Shown one piece after another: positions 32,470 through 39,446 of a stretch of 55,705 nt of DNA. Source of the stretch: a virus; the IMG/VR virus record IMGVR_UViG_3300042862_000096, positions 1 to 55,705 of that record, one strand, 5' to 3'. The number at the start of each line of letters is the position of its first letter. The stretch's first letter is position 1. The position numbers and the translations under genes are program-made. Under the pieces are notes generated by a model. It was given only the letters and a program-made list of their open reading frames with translations. It was not told the origin of the DNA and did no database searches.

Positions 32470-33312
32470 TTACCCTTCTACTATTTCTTGTATATGGACC
32501 AACAAATACTCCTTCAATAAAACTTCCTTTGCCCCTGCCCAGCGAGTTTGCTGTAATAGTGGTTTAGGAATAGGAGTACCTAATAACTCTTTATTGTCGT
32601 TCCATAGTTTTTTAAGTTGCTCTTTTGATTCTGCTTTGTCTATATCATTCAACAGAGACAACCATTGTGTTTCTTTTACTGGTTCTTTGGTTTCAGCAAC
32701 TGATACATCTTGTGGCTTATCCATAGAAACAATAGCCAAATCAACTTTCTTTGGCTGTATCTTTTCTTGAACTACTACATCAACTTGGCTCATTTCTTCA
32801 TCAGTATAAATACCTGATAAATCATTAGGGAAAGCCTTACGCAAGGCTAGTGACTCTGCGCATTTAGCCAACATAACATCAGGCATCTTCTTCCATATCG
32901 GATTATTCAATACGGCATAAGATTCCCAACGAGCAACTGCCCAAGTTGGTTCAGCAAAATTAGTGCGATAAACACCAATCTTTGCTGCTACTGGGGCGGT
33001 GTTTGATAACCAAACATCTTCCCAAGTTCCATCTGGACCACACCAATATGGTGCAGTTTGTCCAGCATATTGCCCACTGCGCTGAGCAATAATTCTGAAG
33101 CCATCAATACTGGTTTGAATACCCCATCTTCCGCCACGATTTATCATGTAAATCTGACGAGCGAATGGGTCAAGTCCAGTTCTTTGTGCTTGATGAAAGA
33201 AGAACGCTAAATCACCTGAGTCGGCTTGCGCTAAGCCAAGTGATTTAAGTGCTGCTAGTTGCTGAGGAGACCAGTAGGTCTGCTCATTTGTTATTGCGAG
33301 CGATGTGCTCAT
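32470..33312 (-). CDS. Bet/RecT-family single-strand annealing protein
   Basis: 280 aa from ATG 33312 (AAGGGG upstream); an upstream in-frame start is unlikely. Hallmarks: GLDPFARQIYMINRGGRWGI, then DGFRIIAQRSGQYAGQ, PYWCGPDGTWEDVW, PVAAKIGVYR, and MLAKCAESLALRKAFPND. Lambda-Bet-type proteins anneal complementary single strands. With the Cas4/RecB-like nuclease and SSB it forms a recombination-replication set. The C-terminal 70 residues are a lysine-rich helical tail. Confidence 0.88.
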   Translation of the reverse strand: MSTSLAITNEQTYWSPQQLAALKSLGLAQADSGDLAFFFHQAQRTGLDPFARQIYMINRGGRWGIQTSIDGFRIIAQRSGQYAGQTAPYWCGPDGTWEDVWLSNTAPVAAKIGVYRTNFAEPTWAVARWESYAVLNNPIWKKMPDVMLAKCAESLALRKAFPNDLSGIYTDEEMSQVDVVVQEKIQPKKVDLAIVSMDKPQDVSVAETKEPVKETQWLSLLNDIDKAESKEQLKKLWNDNKELLGTPIPKPLLQQTRWAGAKEVLLKEYLLVHIQEIVEG

Positions 33313-33415
33313 TTGTTTCCCCTTCGGTTTCTTGTTCCATTTCTTGCAATACTTTTGCAAGTTCTTCCGTAGCGATTTTTTCCATTATATTTAACCAGTC
33401 AGGTCTATTTTTCAT
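33284..33415 (-). CDS. Short acidic helical protein
   Basis: 43 aa from ATG 33415, overlapping the previous stop (ATGA) and the next start. NRPDWLNIMEKIATEELAKV then a Glu-rich helix. No function known. Confidence 0.45.
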   Translation of the reverse strand: MKNRPDWLNIMEKIATEELAKVLQEMEQETEGETNEHIARNNK

Positions 33416-33558
33416 TTTGTTGTACCCCCATGACCACAGGACACACAAACAGCGTATGGAAAATCCATAGTGTCGTGAAACTTTTGACTTTGACATTTAT
33501 CATTTCTGCAAATGATTTTATTGCCAACGCCATCGTGAGTGATTGTTCCGTATATCAT
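33412..33558 (-). CDS. Zinc-ribbon micro-protein
   Basis: 48 aa, ATG 33558 behind AAGGAAGGGTAA. CRNDKC in the middle and CVSC near the end make a four-cysteine site. Possibly nucleic-acid binding. Coupled to the following gene by ATGA. Confidence 0.5.
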   Translation of the reverse strand: MIYGTITHDGVGNKIICRNDKCQSQKFHDTMDFPYAVCVSCGHGGTTK

Positions 33559-33573
33559 TACCCTTCCTTTCCG

Positions 33574-34239
33574 TTATTTGTTTGGTATGACTGGACTGCG
33601 TAAATCTTCACGCCACTTTTCAATGGTTGAATATTTCCACAGTGGGGTGCGACCGTATTGCTTATCAGGTTTAGGCATTTGTTTCCTAGACTTGTAAGCA
33701 GAAATAGTCTTAGGTGATACACCTAATAAGTCGGCAACCTGTTTGCTTGTTAGGTAAACGACTCCTGTTTTCAACATACTTGTATCTGCTCCTATTCTTA
33801 TAGTTCCCATAAGAAAGAATCCTTCTTCACTATTTGGCCAGACATAAGGAATATTGTCTGGAACTTCATATTTATAGAAGTCGGGTGCTTTTCTCATAAG
33901 ATTTGATTGGTGAGTTAAGTGAACTAATGAATCTTTCACCCACCATGGTTTTGGTTTATGAGATTCTTGATTTTGGTTCATAAATAACCAAAACTTTTGC
34001 TCAAGGGAATCCTTGAAGCCTCGGCTAATCCACTCACCGCAAATCTCATAACCATAGTTTGCTAGTTGCCATTCATGCCCTTGCCACATCTTTGTAGCAG
34101 GGTGATTTGTCCAGCCATTTGATTTACCAGTTAAAGAGTTAAGGATTTGATATGCCTCAACTCTTTGCTTGCCCAGTCGCTTATTATCAAGCGACTGAGC
34201 AACAACAGCATATTTAGAAGCCGTCATAAAGGTTTGCAC
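33574..34239 (-). CDS. Pyrimidine-dimer-glycosylase-like domain fused to MerR/Xis-type HTH
   Basis: 221 aa, GTG start right after the upstream stop, behind GGAG. Residues 1-125 match the MSMEG_6728/T4-EndoV-like family: MQTFMTASKYAVVAQSLDNK then RLGKQRVEAYQILNSL, NHPATKMWQGHEWQLANYG and WWVKDSLVHLTHQSNLM. Residues 155-215 form a MerR/excisionase helix-turn-helix (LTSKQVADLLGVSPKTIS). The N-terminal family starts at this very MQTF, which supports GTG. A repair glycosylase guided by a DNA-binding domain, or an exotic regulator, are both possible. Confidence 0.68.
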   Translation of the reverse strand: MQTFMTASKYAVVAQSLDNKRLGKQRVEAYQILNSLTGKSNGWTNHPATKMWQGHEWQLANYGYEICGEWISRGFKDSLEQKFWLFMNQNQESHKPKPWWVKDSLVHLTHQSNLMRKAPDFYKYEVPDNIPYVWPNSEEGFFLMGTIRIGADTSMLKTGVVYLTSKQVADLLGVSPKTISAYKSRKQMPKPDKQYGRTPLWKYSTIEKWREDLRSPVIPNK

Positions 34240-34476
34240 TTAGTATCTCCAGTCATATCCGCAAGTGTTGGTTTCAATGTCACATTCCCACCAAAGACCA
34301 GACACAAAGAACACAAACAGACCGATACCTAGTCCAATAAGAACACTTACTACTATCCGACCTCTTCGGGTTAATAGAGTTTTGCGTCCTTCTTGGATTT
34401 CAAGTGCTTGTAAGCGTAGTGATAGCAGAGTCCCAATGATTCCACTAAGCACGAAAACCGCAATCATGTAAAACAT
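34240..34476 (-). CDS. Two-pass membrane protein
   Basis: 78 aa, ATG 34476 behind AGAAGGGTA. Two hydrophobic helices (MIAVFVLSGIIGTLLSL and VSVLIGLGIGLFVFFVSGLW) flank a basic loop, and the C-terminus has two Cys. Early envelope-acting proteins sometimes exclude other phages; this is inference. Preceded by an operator-like repeat (34518-34528). Confidence 0.55.
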   Translation of the reverse strand: MFYMIAVFVLSGIIGTLLSLRLQALEIQEGRKTLLTRRGRIVVSVLIGLGIGLFVFFVSGLWWECDIETNTCGYDWRY

Positions 34477-34517
34477 AGATACCCTTCTTTCTTTTCAGTA
34501 GTAATTCGTCTGCGATA

Positions 34518-34528
34518 GACAGCCGAAT
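34518..34528 (-). repeat. Operator-like repeat ATTCGGCTGTC, copy 1
   Basis: 11-bp minus-strand ATTCGGCTGTC, placed just after the stop of 34530-34703 and in front of the ribosome site of the membrane-protein gene. It is part of a hairpin AAUUC...GAAUU. Identical to copies at 38800-38810 and 40523-40533. Confidence 0.6.
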
Positions 34529-34529
34529 T

Positions 34530-34703
34530 TTATTTTCTTGGAAATCGCACCTTGAATCCTGTTGGATCCATGCTTGCGAAGTGTTCATTTACCATGTCTT
34601 GTAGCAGAGATACTGTTTCTGCTTTCGCTTCTTTTGCTTTTACTTTTTCCAGTTGTGACTTGGGAGTTGGAACCTCAACTGTTACATAGAAACGAGCCTT
34701 CAT
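34530..34703 (-). CDS. Small lysine-rich protein
   Basis: 57 aa, ATG 34703 behind AAAGGAA. Beta strand RFYVTVEVPTPKSQ, a Lys/Ala/Glu helix, and a C-terminal FKVRFPRK. No family recognised. Its leader (34724-34743) has a hairpin CUUGG/CCAAG. Confidence 0.5.
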   Translation of the reverse strand: MKARFYVTVEVPTPKSQLEKVKAKEAKAETVSLLQDMVNEHFASMDPTGFKVRFPRK

Positions 34704-34923
34704 GATTTTCCTTTCGATTTATCTTGGGGATTTTCCGCCAAGACTTGTGTTCATCTTACAGCCTGAGCCTACTTTGCCCATTCATTTATACCGAGCGTTT
34801 TGCCTCTTCAAATGAAGGACTTATACGACCTATAGAGCCTTCATAAGATTAAGCCCAAGGATTACCCTGAACTTAATTATCTGAAGACTCTAATAGGCGT
34901 ATAGGAGTTTTTTTATTTACAGG
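34704..34923 (-). promoter_or_regulatory. Non-coding leader with promoter-like elements
   Basis: 220 nt without a gene. Minus-strand TTTGAA, 16 nt, TATAAA gives a possible promoter at about 34784-34811, and a hairpin CUUGG-C-GG/CC-CCAAG lies at 34724-34743. A T7 run after an imperfect hairpin at 34892-34918 reads as a terminator only for plus-strand transcripts. No hammerhead core found here. Confidence 0.35.
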
Positions 34924-35913
34924 CTACGCAGTTAGCAAAGATTGCGCTTTATCTTTGAACTTTTCAGTACCGCCTAGAATTATTCTTTCGGCACGAAGTT
35001 CATCTTTGCCTTCTTTACTTCTTACTGGCTTAGCCCAATCTGACCACTCTACAACAGCGTTGTAAGCAGCCCACTTTGTGCCAGCAATATTGCTTTGCGT
35101 TGGTGCTTTCCACAAAGCAAATAGTTCATTTCGCTTTTGCTCAAATGAGTTCTCAGCCCTCTTGGTTAATTCACCCTTTGGCTCAGGCACTAGAACTTCA
35201 ATGAACTTCTTGTATTGCGTATCTGTGAACTTCTCAGATAGCAACTGCTCAACCTCTTGCTGAAAAGCCTCTTGGTATTTGAACACTATACCTAGAGTCT
35301 CTCTTGCGTGTTGAACTTTGGCAGTAGCACCAGAAGTATGCTTCAGAGATATCTTAGACTTTGCAGAAGCAAGTGCTAAGCGAACTGTGTTTGTGCATAC
35401 TGCTCTGATAGGTGTTACGGCAACAGTGAAGGAAGATGAACCATCGTGGCTATTAACAGCCATAATATAGTTATCTACTACATCTGCCCCATTGGCTAAC
35501 TTCATAGAGTCAGGGAACTTCATAGTCATGAAAACACGACCACCCTTCTTCAATGAACCAGCAGTTTCGAATCTAGCACCCGACTCATCAGCAATAAGGT
35601 TTAAGAAATCAAACGCCTCACTGTTTTGAATTGGTGTATATCGATTACCAACTACACCCAACGCAGCCATTCCTGACTTTGGGTGATTACGATAAGTAAG
35701 AAACTTATCTTGTAGTGTGATTGTTTTACCATCAACAACTGTGCTGATAGGTTCTTCACTTACTTTTACTGGCCACTCTAACTGCGCAGTTTTAAGTGCG
35801 TCTTGTGCAGTTAAGGCATTCGGTGTAATTTCACCGAGTTTATGCCAAGCGACTTCTCGATTAGAGAAGAACGCACTAGTGCCATCAGCAAATTGCTCTA
35901 TTTCATGAGCCAT
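34924..35913 (-). CDS. DUF932 / TIGR03299-type phage-plasmid protein
   Basis: 329 aa, ATG behind GAAAGGGTAA. N-terminal FFSNREVAWHKLGEITPNAL and SGMAALGVVGNRYTPIQNSE, with VNSHDGSSSFTVAVTPIRAV then CTNTVRLAL, match the DUF932 family found in phages and conjugative plasmids. Function unknown, often near replication and anti-restriction genes. It is the first gene downstream of hammerhead ribozyme 1. Confidence 0.8.
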   Translation of the reverse strand: MAHEIEQFADGTSAFFSNREVAWHKLGEITPNALTAQDALKTAQLEWPVKVSEEPISTVVDGKTITLQDKFLTYRNHPKSGMAALGVVGNRYTPIQNSEAFDFLNLIADESGARFETAGSLKKGGRVFMTMKFPDSMKLANGADVVDNYIMAVNSHDGSSSFTVAVTPIRAVCTNTVRLALASAKSKISLKHTSGATAKVQHARETLGIVFKYQEAFQQEVEQLLSEKFTDTQYKKFIEVLVPEPKGELTKRAENSFEQKRNELFALWKAPTQSNIAGTKWAAYNAVVEWSDWAKPVRSKEGKDELRAERIILGGTEKFKDKAQSLLTA

Positions 35914-35941
35914 TTACTTTACCCTTTCTTCTTTTCTGACG

Positions 35942-35996
35942 AGGCTCGTCAGTAGTGGCAATTACCACTAGACCCTACTTTCGTAGGGTTTCGCCT
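35942..35996 (-). ncRNA. Type II hammerhead ribozyme 1
   Basis: Minus-strand RNA from 35996 to 35942. Helix II AGGC/GCCU; GAA core; helix III ACCCUAC-GAAA-GUAGGGU; C17 at 35971 (cleavage expected between 35971 and 35970); helix I UAGUGG-UAAUUG-CCACUA; CUGACGA core. Every conserved hammerhead position is present and the open end is helix II, hence type II. Its first base is the last base of the upstream stop codon. The leader of the DUF932 gene begins just after. Confidence 0.92.
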
Positions 35997-36190
35997 TAAT
36001 TAACTTCAACCCATTCCATGGCAACACGAAGTAAATTATCGTAGTCGCCAGACATTGAAGCATTGCTGTATTCATCTATCTGTTCTTTTGTTGCTCCTGC
36101 TCTTCTGAGAGCAGACCTAACTGATCCCATTATCGCGAAAGCATTTCCGTCATTTCCTGTAAGTTGAACTGTTGTATTGAACTTAGGCAT
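35996..36190 (-). CDS. Small early protein
   Basis: 64 aa, ATG behind AAAGGGTAAAT. NGNAFAIMGSVRSALRRAGA then TKEQIDEYSNASMSGDYDNL has an acidic helix-rich fold reminiscent of small phage DUF families. Flanked by hammerhead ribozymes on both sides. Confidence 0.55.
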   Translation of the reverse strand: MPKFNTTVQLTGNDGNAFAIMGSVRSALRRAGATKEQIDEYSNASMSGDYDNLLRVAMEWVEVN

Positions 36191-36212
36191 ATTTACCCTT
36201 TCTTTGTTCTGA

Positions 36213-36277
36213 AGAACTCATCAGCGTAGTCATTTAACTACGGACGCCCAACCGAAACCGACTGGGCGTTTCGTTCT
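36213..36277 (-). ncRNA. Type II hammerhead ribozyme 2
   Basis: Minus strand 36277 to 36213. Helix II AGAAC/GUUCU; GAA; helix III ACGCCCAGUC / GGUUGGGCGU with a 6-nt loop (10 bp with two G-U pairs); C17 at 36243 (cleavage 36243/36242); helix I CGUAGU-UAAAUG-ACUACG; core CUGAUGA. The element overlaps two bases of the upstream TAG stop. Leads the 64-aa gene at 36190. Confidence 0.9.
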
Positions 36278-36545
36278 ATCTTTTTTGTTTGAGATGCTCT
36301 TCAACCATTTCTTTCATTTGTATTTTAGTGGCTGAGTTATTAAGTTCCTTAGCCATTTCTATACATAGTTTGTATGAATCAGAAACGAAAACAGGTCTAG
36401 TTGGAACACCTGCGTTCATAAACTTCTGAAACATTTTCCAGTCAATAACAAAAGACTGACCTGAACTTATCCAGTCTTTTCTTACACAAGCATCGCCGTA
36501 GTATCCACCGGACTGGCATGCGATAAATGAGTTTGTATTAGACAT
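36276..36545 (-). CDS. Early protein of unknown function
   Basis: 89 aa, ATG behind AAAGGTAA. MSNTNSFIACQSGGYYGDAC with a second Cys/Trp cluster, then FVSDSYKLCIEMAKELN and a basic helix. Overlaps the upstream gene by 8 nt. No family recognised. Confidence 0.5.
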   Translation of the reverse strand: MSNTNSFIACQSGGYYGDACVRKDWISSGQSFVIDWKMFQKFMNAGVPTRPVFVSDSYKLCIEMAKELNNSATKIQMKEMVEEHLKQKR

Positions 36546-36858
36546 GTTGATTTACCTTTCCGTGGGCGTTCCACCAAGTCTTGGCGAAGTCCAATGTTCT
36601 TTCATTGAACTGGTAGCACCACTTCTGCGTATGTGTATGATGGCAACTTCTATCTTGGTTACCTGAGTAGATAATTACTTTGCCACCATATTTATTTATT
36701 TCCATCATTATGTTTTCAGCAGGGATACCCCAGTCAAGTAGGTTGCCTACCCACTCTCTTACTCTGTCTTGTCTACAAGGTAAGCAAGGGCACTTGTGTT
36801 CTGTTTGGTGAGTTGCAACTTTAACTGTCATAAGTTCTGCTGCTGAACCTCTTTTCAT
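36538..36858 (-). CDS. Early zinc-binding protein
   Basis: 106 aa, start overlapping the previous stop (TAATG), GAGG upstream. HKCPCLPCRQDR and a CHHTHTQKWC pattern make a likely zinc site. The middle has WVGNLLDWGIPAENIMMEIN, a helical DNA-binding-like segment. Unknown role. Confidence 0.5.
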   Translation of the reverse strand: MKRGSAAELMTVKVATHQTEHKCPCLPCRQDRVREWVGNLLDWGIPAENIMMEINKYGGKVIIYSGNQDRSCHHTHTQKWCYQFNERTLDFAKTWWNAHGKVNQHV

Positions 36859-37064
36859 TATTTCCTCACCTTCAGTATTGCGTAAGAGCCACCCTTATTT
36901 AACTCTTCAAGAATTGGCTCTAGTTTTGGAACTAGTAAATCACGGACCATTTGACTTAGCAGTGAGTGCCTTAATTCAATTGGCAGTGCTAGTATCCTTT
37001 GACATGTTATATGTTTGTCGTCTAGTATCATTTCTAGTTTGATGCTGTGCTCTATTGTTGTCAT
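36858..37064 (-). CDS. Small early protein
   Basis: 68 aa, ATG behind AAAGGGTAAATA. Helical: IELRHSLLSQMVRDLLVPKL, ends in YAILKVRK. Its stop overlaps the next start. Unknown function. Confidence 0.5.
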   Translation of the reverse strand: MTTIEHSIKLEMILDDKHITCQRILALPIELRHSLLSQMVRDLLVPKLEPILEELNKGGSYAILKVRK

Positions 37065-37080
37065 TTATTTACCCTTTCAG

Positions 37081-37215
37081 TTAGTCACTCATTGATTCGT
37101 CATACATGCGGTCAGGATCTTCCTCACCGCATTTACATTCTTGTTCATCGCAATCAGCACAAGAATATAAACTTAGTGCTGCTGGGTCACCATGAAGCCA
37201 TTGTGGTTCAGACAT
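37081..37215 (-). CDS. Micro-protein with Cys cluster
   Basis: 44 aa from ATG 37215 (GAGGTG upstream), overlapping the upstream stop by 8 nt. CADCDEQECKCGEED in the middle, a possible zinc site, and an acidic tail. Unknown function. Confidence 0.45.
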   Translation of the reverse strand: MSEPQWLHGDPAALSLYSCADCDEQECKCGEEDPDRMYDESMSD

Positions 37216-37381
37216 TAGGCTTCACCTCGTCACTTACATATCCTTCTGCTAATAGTCCATCTAGTAAATCGTGAACCATTAACAAGCCCTTTTGAACTTC
37301 TGAGCCATCTTTGAAATAACGGAGAGAAGTGTTTATTGCTCCCCCCATTTTTTGTATATCTTCATACTTATATCCAAGCAT
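37208..37381 (-). CDS. Small helical protein
   Basis: 57 aa from ATG 37381 (GGAGAAAG upstream). YEDIQKMGGAINTSLRYFKD and LLMVHDLLDGLLAEGYVSDE are two helices. Overlaps the downstream micro-gene. Unknown function. Confidence 0.45.
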   Translation of the reverse strand: MLGYKYEDIQKMGGAINTSLRYFKDGSEVQKGLLMVHDLLDGLLAEGYVSDEVKPNV

Positions 37382-37404
37382 TATCTTTCTCCCGTCTATT
37401 GAAG

Positions 37405-37854
37405 TTATTCATCTTCAATCGTAATGTTGGACCATTCACAGTCTTCATTAGTTAGTTCACCTACACCATTGTAAGAAAGATCGATACTGATATCGTCCTC
37501 GCTTACCTCTTCGTCTAAGGCACATTCAACAGTTAAGTTGTATTCAACTGTTATTTGAACTGTTACCTCTTTAGTTAAGGTGATGTCCAGTTCAGCAGCC
37601 AGTTCTTTTAGTTCATCTACTGTTGCTGAATCATCATCTTTGACATGTTCAAGTATGAACGCTTTAACATAACCTAACTGTTGGTTAAGTTTTGCATTTC
37701 TTTCTTTTGAAGATTCAAGTTGCCTCTCTAGGGAATCAACTGAATTACTGTACTTAACTAACTCTGCCACTATTTCATCAGTGGCGTGATCTCTAACGAA
37801 CTCATCAGCAATTGCTTCTACTGTTGGCTCGTCTATTTGTGTTTCTGTTGTCAT
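37405..37854 (-). CDS. Acidic early protein
   Basis: 149 aa, very rich in Asp/Glu, ATG behind AAGGGTAAAT. A central coiled coil (VDSLERQLESSKERNAKLNQ) and an acidic beta-rich C-terminal half ending EDCEWSNITIEDE. The extreme acidity recalls DNA-mimic anti-restriction or nucleoid-protein inhibitors, but this is inference. Downstream of hammerhead ribozyme 3. Confidence 0.5.
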   Translation of the reverse strand: MTTETQIDEPTVEAIADEFVRDHATDEIVAELVKYSNSVDSLERQLESSKERNAKLNQQLGYVKAFILEHVKDDDSATVDELKELAAELDITLTKEVTVQITVEYNLTVECALDEEVSEDDISIDLSYNGVGELTNEDCEWSNITIEDE

Positions 37855-37880
37855 GATTTACCCTTCATGTTTCTAACGAT

Positions 37881-37935
37881 TGGCTCGTCAGTATCGGCAT
37901 TTACCGATAGACCCTGCCGAAGCAGGGTTTCGCCA
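37881..37935 (-). ncRNA. Type II hammerhead ribozyme 3
   Basis: Minus strand 37935 to 37881. Helix II UGGC/GCCA; GAA; helix III ACCCUGC-UUCG-GCAGGGU; C17 at 37910 (cleavage 37910/37909); helix I UAUCGG-UAAAUG-CCGAUA; CUGACGA. Begins immediately after the upstream TAA stop. Loop III is a UUCG tetraloop. Leads the acidic-protein gene. Confidence 0.92.
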
Positions 37936-38361
37936 TTAGTAATCAGATATGTTTGAGTACTCTTTCGCAGCAACTAAAGCCATGTAGTAAGTTCCTTGAA
38001 GTAGGTCACTATCAACATTGTTTTTAACTTTAGTAATTCGCTTGAACCAAACGCTGTATTTCTCATCACTTACATTGGTGGTTATACCAATACGACGAGC
38101 AATATCTAGCGGAGAATAATAAACAGGAACTAGGGTCTGTTCATTAGTTATAGAACTCTTGACTGACTTGTTGATATATGCTCCGTCAAGTTTTTCAAGC
38201 ACTTTAATTCGGGCATAAGTATCAGCCCAGTTGGTAACTTTGATTTCACCAATGCCTACTGCCATCATTAGCCAAATCATTTGCTCAGTCATAGCCTTGT
38301 GTTCATCAGACCATAAACTTTCATGCTCTTTGCACTTAGTTATATCCCATGATAGTGCCAT
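37936..38361 (-). CDS. Early protein of unknown function
   Basis: 141 aa, ATG behind AAGGGTAAATA. Helical N-terminal half with SLWSDEHKAMTEQMIWLMMA and YARIKVLEKLDGAYINKSVK; no known domain. It sits between ribozymes 3 and 4. Confidence 0.5.
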   Translation of the reverse strand: MALSWDITKCKEHESLWSDEHKAMTEQMIWLMMAVGIGEIKVTNWADTYARIKVLEKLDGAYINKSVKSSITNEQTLVPVYYSPLDIARRIGITTNVSDEKYSVWFKRITKVKNNVDSDLLQGTYYMALVAAKEYSNISDY

Positions 38362-38381
38362 TTATTTACCCTTCTTAATCT

Positions 38382-38434
38382 GAACTCGTCAGCGTTGGCG
38401 TTTACCAACGGACTGCCCGAAGGCAGTTTCGTTC
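38382..38434 (-). ncRNA. Type II hammerhead ribozyme 4
   Basis: Minus strand 38434 to 38382. Helix II GAAC/GUUC; GAA; helix III ACUGCC-UUCG-GGCAGU; C17 at 38411 (cleavage 38411/38410); helix I CGUUGG-UAAACG-CCAACG; CUGACGA. An outer helix UUAAUC (38438-38443) / GAUUAA (38375-38380) continues helix II past a small internal loop. Leads the 141-aa gene. Confidence 0.92.
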
Positions 38435-38439
38435 TTTGA

Positions 38440-38769
38440 TTAATTGCTTATTTCTTCATATTCGAGAATATCCCAACCACTCATTGCACAACCATAAGCA
38501 CGACCATCTAGCACTACTTCGTCACCAACGCTTATAGCAGTATGACTTCTGTTTTCAGGCATTTTTCCGTCAAGGAATAACTTCCATATTGCACCTTGAT
38601 ATAAATTGGTGCACTCGAACAGATATTCCAACCAGACCATGTCGTCACCATCAAGTTCGTAATGGTCAGTTGGAACTTCGAAGGTCATTTCAGCATTACC
38701 TATCTTGCCATTTGCAGCAAGAGCAACTGCTTGGTGTTTGAAAGCAGTCCATTTGATTGTTATTAACAT
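38440..38769 (-). CDS. Early protein of unknown function
   Basis: 109 aa, ATG behind AAAGGGTAAATA. Beta-rich: ITIKWTAFKHQAVALAANGK, EMTFEVPTDHYELDGDDMVW, VGDEVVLDGRAYGCAMSGWD. A compact beta fold is likely. Preceded by the second operator-like repeat. Confidence 0.5.
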   Translation of the reverse strand: MLITIKWTAFKHQAVALAANGKIGNAEMTFEVPTDHYELDGDDMVWLEYLFECTNLYQGAIWKLFLDGKMPENRSHTAISVGDEVVLDGRAYGCAMSGWDILEYEEISN

Positions 38770-38799
38770 ATTTACCCTTTCATTAGTTAGTGAATCAGC

Positions 38800-38810
38800 G
38801 ACAGCCGAAT
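38800..38810 (-). repeat. Operator-like repeat ATTCGGCTGTC, copy 2
   Basis: 11-bp repeat within a near-perfect hairpin (38790-38813), GUGAUUCGGC-UGUC-GCUGAUUCAC with one U-U mismatch. Lies between the stop of 38821-39000 and the next ribosome site. Confidence 0.6.
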
Positions 38811-38820
38811 CACGATTTAG

Positions 38821-39000
38821 TTAGTTAAGCGAACCATTTTCCATAATGAAATCGCTTGCTCTTTTCTTTGCTTCTTCTCTCGTAACATATTTATAGACTT
38901 TAGAACCCAGTGATAAATCACCAATACTGGCTCTGACCATAACTGAGTAATCAGTCTTTATGATTACCCATTCAATGTCTTTCAGGTTTAACTTACCCAT
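38821..39000 (-). CDS. Small early protein
   Basis: 59 aa from ATG 39000, overlapping the previous stop by 8 nt. KDIEWVIIKTDYSVMVRASI is a short beta fold, followed by a lysine-rich helix (VTREEAKKRASDFIMEN). Unknown function. Confidence 0.5.
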   Translation of the reverse strand: MGKLNLKDIEWVIIKTDYSVMVRASIGDLSLGSKVYKYVTREEAKKRASDFIMENGSLN

Positions 39001-39199
39001 TACGCTTAACCCCTATTTCATATTCTTCAATATCAGAAGCCCAGTTGCCACCGATACCACTTATTTCATTAGCGATATCTTTAGCAGTTTCTATATCGCC
39101 TTCTCGGATTGCTTTCTTTAGTTGAGGTAGTATCGCTTTGATATACCTCATGTCTGTATTGACTGACTTAACAGTCAAGTCACCTATTTTTTTAGCCAT
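38993..39199 (-). CDS. Small helical early protein
   Basis: 68 aa, ATG behind AAAGGGTAAACC. Two helices (YIKAILPQLKKAIREGD and TAKDIANEISGI) joined to a basic start. No family recognised. Confidence 0.5.
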   Translation of the reverse strand: MAKKIGDLTVKSVNTDMRYIKAILPQLKKAIREGDIETAKDIANEISGIGGNWASDIEEYEIGVKRNG

Positions 39200-39221
39200 T
39201 TGGTTTACCCTTTCAGTTGGT

Positions 39222-39440
39222 TTATGAACGACCTGAAGACCTTCCGTTCTTCAAGTCGGGACTATCTTTATGAACTATTGTGAAACCTTGCTTCGGCACT
39301 AGCATTAGCCGATAATTTTCTCTGCCTGTAACTCCATTGGTTGATAAGCAATCTCGTTTCATGCAGTAGTAGTAACCCAGTTCCCATCTTCTTGGATCAA
39401 CTGGGTCGTTGCAATAAATGCAATAATTCTCGCTAGACAT
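39222..39440 (-). CDS. Zinc-ribbon early protein
   Basis: 72 aa, ATG 39440 behind AAGGAATC. CIYC and CMKRDC form a possible zinc knuckle, followed by an Arg/Lys-rich C-terminus. Likely nucleic-acid binding. Confidence 0.5.
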   Translation of the reverse strand: MSSENYCIYCNDPVDPRRWELGYYYCMKRDCLSTNGVTGRENYRLMLVPKQGFTIVHKDSPDLKNGRSSGRS

Positions 39441-39446
39441 GATTCC

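Noticed and set aside
34892-34918. Hairpin with T7 run as an early terminator
   Set aside because: It would act only on plus-strand transcripts, but there is no plus-strand gene here.
31000-37810. Further CUCAUCAG strings (e.g. near 31011, 32306, 35584, 37800)
   Set aside because: They lie in coding sequence and have no adjacent helix I/III inverted repeats, so they are not hammerheads.
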